Assembly: GCA_964035545.1 (NCBI GenBank) | Contig: OZ037770.1 | Location: forward strand, 10,724,963 to 10,764,962 | Direction: 5' to 3' | DNA: 40,000 nucleotides | Source: Bugula neritina | Taxonomy: Eukaryota > Bryozoa > Gymnolaemata > Cheilostomatida > Bugulidae | In this document: positions 12,724 to 28,038 of the stretch, piece after piece | Numbering within the stretch: the stretch's first letter is position 1 | Layout of the letters: the number at the start of each line of letters is the position of its first letter | Program-made: the position numbers and the translations under genes | Notes under the pieces: model-generated | Database searches by the model: none | What the model was told of the DNA's origin: nothing | What the model saw: only the letters and a program-made list of their open reading frames with translations

Positions 12724-14967
12724 TTAGAAAAGTTTATTGAATGAACAATTGTAATGCTTTGATCTGGAATCAACATTAGCTCTGAAAGATCTTTCAATAA
12801 ACTTATACTCATTTTTTCCAAACACATCAACCATGTACTCAGGAACACAAGCTATTTCCATAAGACTTGTCTTCTCTTCATCTCCTCTGTTGACATGGCA
12901 ACAGGCCCACAAGTAAGATGTTTTAGGCAAAGGTTTTATATATCCACGGAGGCCATCTATGCAACTTCTTTTAATTCCGAAGGAAACTTCAAGGTTGGAG
13001 TATTTCTCGAAATGAAAAGCAACTGGATCAACCTGAGGTTGTAAAGTGAAAAGAGCTTTACCATTTGGCTCTAATGCTTCCAACTGTTGTCTGTGTAACA
13101 CCGTTATGCACACTTGTTGTTCCGCTGTTTGGGGGTTTGAAAGTTTCACTGCTGCCTTCATCCAAGCTGCTGCTGACTCAACTGGAAAGTACATACTCTT
13201 TTGCAACTCTATATTCTTTTCAATGATATAATCATCTCTCAAAGAGTTAGCAAATGCCAGTAGTCTGTGGGTCTCTGTTTCCATTAACTCATTGCTACAT
13301 TCTGTTTGACACAAGCTGATTGGGTCTTTGGTCAACAGATAACTGTCCATTATTATTGCAGACAGCTGAAAATAGTTGCAGCTTTTCTGCTTTTTTTTAG
13401 GTTTCTCCTTTTTTCCAACCAGACTGGTTCTTTGTAGAGAAACATGAGATATGTTTTCTAATCTAGCTTTCCAGTGTATGTTGAAAAATCTCAAACAGAA
13501 TTCTGCACAACTCTTCAAAAGATTTGTCACTTCCTTTATGAAACTCATCGACTCTTCACAAGTAGCAAAGTCTTTGAGTGACAGGATTTCTTGTATGAGC
13601 AACAAATAAAAGTGAGTAGCAATATTAAAAAGAACCATGCCCTTTTCTGGAAAATTCTTGTTTTCTATTATTTCTATCAATTCATGTCTTCTTGACAGCT
13701 CTTCTCTCTTTAACATATTTATAAAGTATTCAACAGAATGATGGCGCATTAGTCTTTGTTCTAAATAAGTCTCCTTCACAAAATTCACAAAACATTTAAG
13801 ATTCTCCAACAGACCAACAACCACCGGTTTTGGTTTCTCTGGAATATAATTTCCTATTAAAAATTCTGTTAAATGAAAAAGATAATCAGATTTGTGCCGT
13901 ATTTTGAAGATGTCATGAAAAGAGAAAAGACCAGCGGGTAGACTCTCATTTGCTGCTGCAATGAGACTTTTTACTAAGCCATGTGCTGTGTGGCTAGGAC
14001 CATAGGTTTCATTTGAGTAAACATGAAAGAAAAGCCTCTTGTCTTTATAAGCGGTTGGAGGGTTTACATCCATTAGCTCTGAACTTTCTGGAGATATTAG
14101 GCTACTAACTGTACTAATAGACTTGAAAGATTCTTCAGAGGAAGTTTTATTACAGCAGCCAGAAAGACTTGCAGCTACTGCTGCAGAAATTGAGCTAGTT
14201 TCCATGTCAGCTATACTTTGAAAGTCCATCCCTGGTTGATTAATTATAACCGGCTCATCTTCAATAAAGACGCCTGGTATGGTAGAAGCAAGACCCAAAC
14301 GTTTGACTGCCACCTTTGCAATCTAAAAACAAAACCAAAAACGTACAGCTGAAAAATAATTAAACAAACAAAAATTAATAAAAGAGTGTACTTTAAAGGC
14401 ACAAACACTGCCTATTTTTTTCCCCGTTAAAGTTGAAGCATACATTCTGTGTTTTTATATATATAGAGCATTATCATGCAAACAAACAATATTTTATAGG
14501 AGCAACACTTTTGTGAAAAAAATATAATATAAAGTGAATAGATGCATGCATGAAATATTTTAATGAGTCCTGACAAAACATCTATTATATGTACACATAA
14601 ATTTGTTGGTCCTCAGCAATTGAATTTTTTAAGAAACAATTATAATAACATGTGGAATGGCTTATTGGAACAAATTTATTCAAAATTTTGTTTAAAATTC
14701 AGCAACAATCTTTGCCTTAGATTAAATTGCAAAGCAAAAAATAATTCCTAAGTATTCAACTTTATAATATATATAACTTACAGTCTTTCTTTTAAGCCTA
14801 TCTTTCCTTTTTAGTGCTTTTTTCTCAGCCTTTAGTACGAGGTTGGGTATCATGGGCACGTCACTAGCAGAAGTAGATGGCAGTTGTAAAGATGGTTCAC
14901 TTGTTTTGGGTCTAGTTCCAGTTGCACCTGGTGATTTTGAACTCTTCTTCGACTTTTTGGGTGCCAT
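12724..14967 (-). CDS. Uncharacterised two-exon protein, tandem paralogue A
   Basis: Exon 1, 14967-14782, from ATG to an ACT/GTAAGT donor, gives 62 residues rich in Lys, Ser and Pro (SPGATG motif, basic end). Exon 2, 14322-12724, after a TTTTTAG acceptor, continues in phase 0 with IAKVAVKR and runs to the stop, for about 594 residues in total. The ATG was chosen because a TATA box lies 57 bases upstream and the same layout recurs in paralogue B. There is no signal peptide or membrane span. After an acidic, Ser-rich segment the protein looks helical; conserved blocks shared with B include KDKR.FFHV near residue 140, SLCQTECSNELM near 396 and ESAAAWMKAAVKLSN near 446. I do not recognise a domain and assign no function. 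An AATAAA overlaps the last codons. It is about 50-60% identical to B by eye, higher in the second half. Confidence 0.75.
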
Positions 14968-15023
14968 CTTGTGTTTCTTTGCATAAATCAGAGCAAACTT
15001 TCACCTTGAAACAAATGAGGTTT

Positions 15024-15035
15024 CCTTTTATATAG
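15024..15035 (-). promoter_or_regulatory. TATA box of paralogue A
   Basis: The minus strand reads CTATATAAAAGG, 57 bases before the ATG at 14967. Paralogue B has a TATA-like element at nearly the same distance, and sequence around both is alignable. Confidence 0.6.
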
Positions 15036-17040
15036 TCTGTTAGCTAGTAGAAAGAGTTTTTCCACAAAACCTTTGTTTGATAAACAATTTTTTTAGCTAT
15101 ATAGAGCTGGTTAACTCTAGCTATGTATTGTAGTTTTGTTTATAATTGCTTTTAAAAAGCATTAGGCCTTATAATATATTATATTATATATAGTAGCTTT
15201 CTCATAAAACTAACAACAATTTTCAGTTGTTATTTTTATGACATAAATAGTTATAGCTAATTTTCCCTATAATATATAGTTATATATATATAGCTGAATT
15301 TAACTTAAAAGCTCTAAAATTTTGTTTTCTAACAATAAAACAAGCCAGTATATATATCAAAACACTACAGATGATCATAAACAAATTGGTTTGCGGAGGT
15401 ATATATGGCTATTTGATGATTCCATTCACTAAAAGTTAAGAAAATGTTTTTGCTATGATTTATTCAGCTATATAATGCAAAATAGATTGTAATTAGCTAG
15501 TAGATGTTTTAAATTTTTAGATGCTTCTATTAAAACTACAATGTTCACCATAGAAGCAAAAAAATTTCTTAAAATATTATATACACGAAAGATTCTCTAT
15601 TATTGCTTACATTTGTTGTTATATAAATATAGACTAGTTTAAAAGGTCAATAGATGAATATACAGATATTATATAACTGCAGTAGTGTATTGCTAAACTT
15701 TGACCTATTGAACTAGATTCTACTTTAAAAATTGTAGATATTATAATCCAGGCATGGGAACAAAGAGGTTATTGCCATATGCTATATACTTACTATAACT
15801 TGGCATACTGTAGCATATAACATATACAGTACTGTTCAATTGTTATTTCAGTCCAATAAACTTTTTTGGATACTTGTTTTAGTTTAGCAATTAAAATCTA
15901 TATTTTGTCACGTAACAGAAATAAGTTAAGAATGTTTTAATATTGACTACAATCAAATAGAATTTAGCAAGTTGTTAAAACCTTACTTTGTTTAAATTAA
16001 ATGAAGGATACATATACTTTAATTTGCTATAAACTTATTCTTTATAATATATTTCTGTGTGCTGAATAACTGTTTGTTTGGAAACAGTTGATTATTGAGA
16101 AAATTTAAATTTTATAGCTAAATTGAGCTATAGCCTAGAAAGCTCACAAGCTAATCTTTAGCTGAATCACAGTACATATATATGGAGTCATTATAAATTG
16201 TTCCTAAAGCAATTACATAATTTTAATTGAAAAGCCTCTGTAAGCTGTTGTATAGTGAGTGTTTCCTATATATAAAAGGTGTGTTATTTACAAATCGAAT
16301 TTGGCATTTAGAATTTCTATTTATGTTTTGAAAACTTAAGCAATTATCTAAAGTATTTTATGTGAAATTTAAAGTGAAAATATATATTTGCTTTACATTT
16401 ATTATAATTATATTACATTAATTAGATTTATTAAAAAATATATAGGCCTATATATATAAATATATATATGTATATATATAATATATATATATATATATAT
16501 TAGTATATGATAATGATAGACAGATAGTAGAGGTAATTATTGCTGAAGCATTATAGAATTTACTCTATTTACAAGTTTGAAAAATTCTGCCTTGTAAGGT
16601 TTCTCCTTATGATGTTTAAAGTCAAAAATGTTGCATTATTTAGGATTTATTAGTTTTTTTGGGCATGATATTTTTTGTGCATCTCATAAAAGTATTAGTT
16701 TTAGCTTCAACTAGTGTATTTCAATATAAATAAACAGAACAACAGTTGACATAAAGAAGAAAGAAATTGAAAAAAAAAATTGTCTAAATAAATCAGCAAA
16801 AAATGTTTTTATGCAAAAAATGTTTTTATGCAAAAAATGTTTTTATGCAACTGCAAAAAATCAATGCTTTGAAAACTGATCTACAGGCTACAGCTACACC
16901 GAAACTTCAAGCAAAGGCAATGATAAATCAATAATTGTATTTAGGAAACAACTAAACTGCAAGCAAATAATAAAAAAACAGACAAACAAAGTATTGACAG
17001 CTGCATGTTCATGGAAACTGAAAATATTTGAGAAAAAATT
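15036..17040. other. Intergenic region between the tandem paralogues
   Basis: Very AT-rich, with no supported exon. It contains an irregular TA tract (16440-16500) and a small 18-base tandem repeat (16795-16850, listed separately). The part next to 15036 is alignable with the region upstream of paralogue B. Confidence 0.6.
16795..16850. repeat. Three tandem copies of an ~18-bp unit
   Basis: Unit GCAAAAAATGTTTTTAT is repeated three times head to tail, with a fourth partial copy after a CTG interruption. Confidence 0.85.
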
Positions 17041-17081
17041 ATTAATGAACATCTGAAACTTTTCTAGATAGAATTTGAATT

Positions 17082-19392
17082 TTACCTGAGTGACTTTTCA
17101 ATAAACCTAGGCTTGTCCTGACGCAAATAATGCATTATAATCTCAGGAATACAGGCTACTTCGATAAGACTAGCCTTTTTACCATCTTCTCTGTTAGCCA
17201 GGCAAGATGCACACAAGTAGGATTCTTTAGGCGCAGGTTTTATATATACCTGAATACCATCCAATGGTCTGTCTACTTTAAATGAAACATCAGGGTCAGA
17301 GTACTTCTCAAAGTGGAAAGCAACTGGATCAGTTTGAGGCTGTAAAGTAAAAACCCCTTCACCATCTTTCTCTAAGGCTTTTAAATGGTTTCTGTGCAAA
17401 ACCGTTAAGCACACCTTTTGTTCTGTTGTTGAGAGATTTGAAAGTTTCACTGCTGCCTTCATCCAAGCTGCTGCTGACTCAACTGGAAAGTACATATTCT
17501 TGTGTAAGTCTACATATTTCTTAATGATATAATCATCTCTCAAGGAGTTAGCAAATGCCAGTAGTCTGTGAATTTCGGCTTCCATTAACTCATTGCTACA
17601 TTCTGTTTGGCACAAGCTGATTGGGTCTTTGGTCAACCGATAGCTGTCCACCATTATTGCTGCCAGCTCATATTGTTGGGGTGTTTCCTGCTTACTTTTA
17701 GATTTTTTCTTTACCTCAACCGCATTTGCTTTTCTTACAGAAACGTAGGAGATTGCTTCCAGTCTAGCTTTCCAGTGTGTGTTGAATGATTTCAAAACAA
17801 ATTCAGCACAGCACCTTAAAAGATTAGCCACTTTATTTAATAAACTCTTTGATTCCTTGCAATCAGGCAAATCTTTGAGTAAAAGCAATTCTTGTACAAG
17901 TAGCAAGTAAAAGTGAGTAGCAGTGATAAGAAGTAGCATGCCATTTTTAGGTAGAGAATTGTTTTGTATTATTTCCATCAATTCAACTCTTCTTGTTGCT
18001 TCTTCTTTTTTCAGCAAATCTATAAACTCATCAACTGAGCATTCACCTGTCAGCTTTCGTTTCAAATAGGTATCTTTAACATATTTTACAAAATGCTTAA
18101 GACTTGTTAGCAGATCAACAACTACTGCTTCAGGCTTCTCCTGAATGTAGTCTAAAACTAAAAGCTCTGTAACATAACTTAAATAGTCCGATTCAGGTTC
18201 ACTTTTAAAGATATCATCAAAGGTTGACAGACCAGCAGGTTGATTTTGATTTACTGCAGCAATGAGGCTATGTATTAAGTCCTGAGCAGTGTAGCTAGGA
18301 CCGTAAGTCTTTCTAGAACAAACATGAAAGAAAAATCTCTTGTCTTTATAGACATCTGGAGGATTTACATTGTCACTTACATCCATAAGCTCTGAACTTT
18401 TCGAACTCATCAAACTACCAGCAGTACCTATAGTTGAAAAGGTTCCCTTGGAGGTTGTTGCACCACTGCTGCCTGAATCACTTCCAGTAGCTGACTTAGG
18501 ATTAGTCATAGCAGCAGAGACTAATTCGGTTGTTTTGTCAGCCCTGCTTTTACGCTCCATCTCAACTTCATCAAATGCTGGCTCATCTTCAGAGATACCT
18601 GGTATAGTAGGAGCAAGACTAACACTTTTTTTCTTCATTTCCACAATCTAAAAATACAAAAACCTAAAAGTCAACTGGTGGTATTTACACAAATATAGGA
18701 AACAAATTGGTGAAATTTGCAATTTATATAACAAGTACATTGTTTATATATTTGGCCTGTTCTATTTAAATCGTTATTTACATTTACTCTTTACATAATT
18801 GCATGAATCAGAATTCTATGCAGAGTAAAATATGTTCTATAGCTCCCTACGTAAAAGAAAAATAATATAAGCTAGAGTTTTCTGCGCTCTGTATAGCAAG
18901 TTGCTGATCCCATATGAGAAACCTTTCAACCAATAAATTGCATCATTTAAAGCAATTTTTTGTTAATAATCGTAAAGCTCTTATCTATTTTAATGCTCAA
19001 AAAATGTTAAGTAAGGATTATAATAGCAGGCATATATTATAAAAATTATTGAATACTATTCTTATAGACTATAGCTTTAGATTTTAATATCGCTACAAGG
19101 CTTTTAATTGATAAACTTTTATATATGGACTTACAGATGCTAAAGCCGCTTTACTTTTATCTTCCTCTTCTTTCAAGATGGCTTCTCTTTTATCTTTCTC
19201 TTCTTTCATGATGGCTTCTCTTGTATCTTTCTCTTCTTTCATGAAGGCTTTTTTCTTAACTTCTGGTGTAGCCTCTGCAGACAAGTCACTAGTAGAAGTA
19301 GATGAAGATTGAGAAGGGAGTTCCCTTTTCATCAGTCTAGATCCGGTAGCACCTGGTGACTTTGGAGGATCTGTTGATTCTTTGGCTTCCAT
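17082..19392 (-). CDS. Uncharacterised two-exon protein, tandem paralogue B
   Basis: Exon 1, 19392-19135, ATG to a TCT/GTAAGT donor, gives 86 residues. It shares SPGATG and STSTSD with paralogue A, then has three copies of an 11-residue charged repeat (KEEKDTREAIM, KEEKDKREAIL, KEEEDKSKAAL), likely a helix or short coiled coil. Exon 2, 18647-17082, after a TCTAG-type acceptor, continues in phase 0 (IVEMKKK...), for about 607 residues in total. The open frame extends upstream of 19392 without ATG, so the first ATG is taken as start; a TATA-like element lies 59 bases upstream. It ends at SLR, about 18 residues earlier than A. The last codons read CTCAGG followed by TAA, which also resembles a CAG/GTAAAA donor, so a further exon is possible. 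No known domain; function unknown. Confidence 0.75.
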
Positions 19393-19450
19393 TTCGTGTT
19401 GCTTTGCAGAAATCTGAACCAACTTTCTGCTGTATTACAGACTTACATTC

Positions 19451-19460
19451 ATTTTTATAG
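19451..19460 (-). promoter_or_regulatory. TATA-like box of paralogue B
   Basis: The minus strand reads CTATAAAAAT, 59 bases before the ATG at 19392 and parallel to the box of paralogue A. Confidence 0.5.
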
Positions 19461-20101
19461 TTTGCTGGCTAACAAATTTTAGCTTTCTTACAAAAAAATA
19501 TCTTGCAAGCAAAATTTTCTTAGCTATTAACTTGGTTAGCTCTGAAAATCTATTGAAATTTTATTCATAGCTTTTAAAAAAGCAGTTAATTGGGCTAGCT
19601 AGCTTCCAGCTTTAATTATAGCTAATTTACCTGAAACATAAATAAGTTAAATGTCAATATATATATACTATATAGCATATATACCTAATACCTTTTGAAA
19701 ATGCAACACATCATATATTATATATATAGCTAAACCAAATGAAACTGGGTTGGTGATAAACTTGTTGGGCAATTGCTTTGGCATATTGATGATTTCTTCT
19801 ACCAGAGAGTGATGAGAGAAAACTCTCATACATTCTATTCTATAGCCAGTCTTAGAGTAGATTGTAACTGACTGGCATGATTTAATTTTTTTTGCTGGCT
19901 TGAATCCCTATACTTGGATTTGCAATTTTCACTTGCAACAGATTTTTTTTATTCTATAAGTAACTCAGCTAGATATAATATTGATTTCATTTCAGCAAGA
20001 AACATGTGTATTCGTATTATGGATATGATTCACAAGAGTTTATCTTTAGATATAAAGCTTATTTATTGCACTGCAAGCTGCATTCTTTCTCAGAGTAGGC
20101 T

Positions 20102-20172
<71 letters not shown>

Positions 20173-20908
20173 ACTCAAGAATAACTGTGCAGAAGTGTAG
20201 ATATCATTGCAACCTGTCATACTTTCATCTATAAATACTCACTTATAGTAAACGTAGCTTACAAGAGGGCAATAATTTTGCTACAACAGTTGCTCATTAA
20301 CACAAACATATTAACTTCCACCAAATAAAGAATTTTCATGGTTGCCGACCCTTCATGGAGACTATTATATACGTATACTAGCACTATAGGCCTAATATAT
20401 GTAAAACACAAATGACACTTATTATAGACACTAATAAATGGATATTTTTCTTTGTTTTTAGATAGTTAGAATACAGACTAAAAGCTCCAAGAATTGAATG
20501 CATAACCATGATATCTTAGCTGCTCTAGAATTTGTATATCTATAACTATAACAAATATTTTGCGCTATAAAGCTTTTATTCATAATATTATTATCTCAGT
20601 ACTCATGCATTTAGTGTTAGAAATATTGTGTGCTATTTAGATTTAGTTATACACTTTTAGATAACTTAGCAGCTATAGCTAGTTTAAACCTAAAAGTGTT
20701 AGAAGATTATTTTTCCAAAATGGAAATATCCAATCTATAGAAAAAAGCTGTATTAAATTGGCTGTTTTTCTGGTTTTCTACTAAAAATTCAATCTGGCAA
20801 GTTATAGGTTTGCTGATGATTTTTAGTATTATCAGGGAGTTTTAAATGTAAAGGTTTTTTTCAAACTGCTTGCACTCAGAACCAAATTTAGGTCTGTAGT
20901 ATCAGCTA
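19461..20908. other. Non-coding stretch with a (TA)n array
   Basis: No supported exon. The proximal 150 bases align with the upstream region of paralogue A. A pure (TA)n array lies at about 20104-20170. Confidence 0.6.
20104..20170. repeat. (TA)n microsatellite
   Basis: About 33 uninterrupted TA units. Confidence 0.98.
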
Positions 20909-21790
20909 GTTTGTTTGTTTTACTTTGTCGTAGTTGGAGAAAAAATTTTAATTGAGAAAAAATAAACAAAATGACAGGGCCTATGGCGCAATAGCACTGT
21001 AGCTATAGTCGAGGCACCGAGCCATGAATGGTTGACAGTTGTATAAGATTTTTGTTTACGTTTTTGGAAGTTTTAGCAACTCAAAGAGTTTTATTTTTTT
21101 ATCTGGAAATTTGCCATTAGGTGGTCTCTCAGGGCAAGTTTGAAACCAGCCTCCCTTTCCACAGCACGAATAGAACTAGGCAATTTATTCCATAGCGACG
21201 AACATTGGAATTCCACTCTTCGTTGACCTGCAGCAGTTGATGATGGAGGAGTTTGTAGGCTGAACTCTGAAAATCTTGTGGGATAGTTATGTGTGAGATG
21301 TGTTAGTTGAGAATAGTAAAGTTTATGTGAGAGCAGTATTAGTTTGAATTTGTGTAGAGTGTGAATATGGGCATGATTGAAGAACTAAGAAACAGTGGTT
21401 TAGATGGGGAAAGGTGATGCTTTTTATAGATAATTCTCAGTATTTTCTTTTGTAGTAAATGTAATGGTTCAAGATAAATGTTTGCTGCATTACCCCACGA
21501 TTCTAGGCAATATGTTAATTTAGAATTTACAAAAGAGTTATATATTTGTATTAGAATTTTTCTAGGTAGGTGATGGGAACATTTACTTATCAAGCCTACT
21601 AAGGGCCTTAGGTTTTGGCAAAGTTTGCTGCAATGTTGTTGCCAAGATAGATGTGAATCTATTATAATACCTAAGAAGGTAGTTGATTTTACCTCCACTA
21701 ATTTTTTGTTGAACATTTCTAAGGCAAAGCCATTTAAATCTTGTTTATTTTGCGCTGTTTTGATTATCATATAGTGCTTGTAAAATGTTT
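20909..21790 (-). mobile_element. Second 5'-truncated non-LTR retrotransposon fragment
   Basis: Minus-strand frame 21770-21339 encodes KSTTFLGIIIDSHLSWQQHC, IQIYNSFVNSKLTYCLESWG and LLQKKILRIIYKK, the same RT C-terminal family as the copy at 12 kb. Coding similarity continues in another frame down to about 21115 (SSTAAGQRRVEFQ...WNKLPSSIRA), so a frameshift lies near 21340. The 3' end on the minus strand closes with AAAACAAACAAAC at about 20909-20922, comparable to the CAAA tail of the 12-kb copy. It is truncated at its 5' end near 21790 and inactive. Confidence 0.8.
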
Positions 21791-22386
21791 ATAAATAGTC
21801 AAATAGTCGAGTTGCAGATTTCCACACATATAGTATCATATTATATTCTAGTTTTTAAAGTATTTTAGCAGGTTATATTATACATGTAGAGTCTAACAAC
21901 CTTCTTGTTTAACTTTCTTAAAACTTTAAAAGTGTTCTCCATATGTCAAGTATGACTAATCAATATTTTTTATAACTAATCAATATTTTTTATATATAAT
22001 CAATATTTTTTCCAATAAACACACAAGTTTTATTTAAAAATTTACCAAACTGTTATAAGTAATGCTATTTGATATTTCTAAGTATAGTATTCAAACAATA
22101 CTCAAGTTTTTAATTGACACATAAAAATGTTTGACAGATATTACATTTCAAATTACTAGGAAACAAATTACAAGCCACATAAACATAATTGTCTTAATAA
22201 TGAAATATGAATATGCATAGGATAATTTATAGCGTTATTAATATTAACAAGTAGTATATTTTATATTGACTGTTTTAATGGCATAAAAATTAGACCTGCA
22301 TATTTGTGCAAACTTGCTAGCTATATAGTTAGGATTTTGAAATTGTGGTATTTTAGAATCATACTTTAATAATGCAAGTTATAGAA

Positions 22387-25480
<3,094 letters not shown>

Positions 25481-25789
25481 TTTGTAGTATAAGTTTCTAT
25501 CTTTTGATGTTATAAAATTTTGGAAATAAGTTTCCAACACTTTTGGAAGAAGATCAATAAGCTCCCACTTTTCATTTTGCATACTAGTAGCAGAGTTTTT
25601 TATTTGTATTTACAGTATATGTGCAGTGTTTGTGTTTTTAAAAAAATATAATAGAACTTTATAAATTAAATCTATATTCTAAATTTATTTTGCTATACTG
25701 AGCCTTTTCTTTTGTACCAGATGTACTGTTTGATATGTTTAGTCTTCAGACTGCAATAACCTGTTACTTTTACATTAAGTGCCTTAAAA

Positions 25790-26461
<672 letters not shown>

Positions 26462-27105
26462 TTAAAAAGTATTGCATATGTGTATGAGCATATCATATAA
26501 TTTATTAAAGGTTCAGGCGTCAATGTTATGAGTAATAAATTATGTACTGTAAAGAAAACTGAGCATATATTTTTATATGTATAAATCAAACAAGATCCAG
26601 AAGCATTGATATGCTTTTCACTTGCCCTTGTTTCAAATTTCTATCACCCCTCATTATTGAACAATTAATGTCTTAATTTAAATCCAAATTAAGCAGCCGC
26701 AGTGCATACATATATAAAGTAGATATTTCTATGCTTGTATACACATGCATGTGTGAAAGTATGGAAAATATTTGCTCACGACATTTTAGGAATCTGATTT
26801 TACCCATAAATTTTCCTTTATATTTTGTATATTTTCTGAGATATTTTTACTTATTAGATTTGTTCATCCAGTGTTGTAAAGATGCAATGTGTTAGTAAAG
26901 TTCAACAAACAGTACTACATTAAACTAATTGGGTTTCTTCATATAGATTTATTGAGTAAAATAAACTCCAAGGGGTAAATGTATTGTTGAACTTCAGTTA
27001 TATATAAAGTGGTTTTGTTAGAGCATACATTTAATTACTTTTTCAAGTCCTCCTAATGTTACGCGTTTGATACCAATCATGAAAGAAAAGTCTTTGCAAA
27101 TCTTT
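26462..27105. other. Non-coding stretch, nothing identified
   Basis: AT-rich intergenic DNA between the convergent PAN-F5/8C genes. No exon or repeat recognised. Confidence 0.5.
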
Positions 27106-27424
27106 TCAGAAATTTCTAACTATACTTATGAGCTCAAAGAGGTTATAAGCCCTGCATTTTTGTTTAACTTGAAAATTATTTTCAATGATAGTTGCATTTA
27201 GAGAGAGGTTTTCCAAGTAAGCATTTAGAGTGTTGATTTGGCTGTAAAGTACCCGGTTTGCTATAACATTATTTGAGTCTTGCTTGAAGTTTGAATGGAA
27301 TGGCGAATATAAACTCCTTTTAATAATGCTGAAAAAATTATCACCTAATAAAACTGCTTTGCTTAATTTGAAAGCTAATCTAACTGTTTGTAAACTATGT
27401 TGAGTGCAATTCAATAACTATTGA
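27106..27424 (-). CDS. Possible unrecognised terminal exon
   Basis: A minus-strand open stretch of about 105 codons ending at 27106, without ATG, entered just after a TTCAATAG sequence that could be an acceptor. The composition looks protein-like (LNCTQHSLQTVRLAFKLSKAVLLGD... ending LFELISIVRNF) and less like AT-driven noise than its neighbours, but I recognise no family. A short candidate exon upstream on the same strand (27654 down, after TTTATTTCAG, reading GTQDLNCTEQKTKCYD) might belong with it. Speculative. Confidence 0.25.
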
Positions 27425-28038
27425 AGCTCAAAATAAAGCAATCATTTACCACACATTTAAATAGCAAAGTAACCTCCATTCTATCTTTAGAGCTATCTTT
27501 CCTCAAATTGATATTTGCAACGGGATAATGCTGTCAAGTGATTAAAAGTAGAAAATTAGTGATGATTATAAGCAATAGTCAGTGCTACTATATATAAGGT
27601 GTATCATAGCATTTAGTTTTCTGCTCTGTGCAATTGAGATCCTGCGTGCCATCTGAAATAAACATTTTATATAAATTTTATAGATGCATGCTATACAAGG
27701 GTAAATAGGAAGCTGATACCTAGCTGATTTGTGGTATATGCTATATATCACATTTATATTTGAAACAAAACGTTGTAATAAAAATTTAACATCCAACAAA
27801 TATATTGAAAAAAAATTAAATATGACAGCCATGAAGCTAAAGTTACATATACAACATTAAGACTCAAATTAGTCACACATGCAGATGAACTTTTTAATAT
27901 ACCAAATAAATAAACTGAATCTTAATATATTTATCAACAGCATGAGTAGCACATTAACTAGACATTATACATGCAATATATAGCATTGGAAACCAATAAT
28001 GTATGACTTTTAAATGTTTCAACTACATTTAAGAGTTA

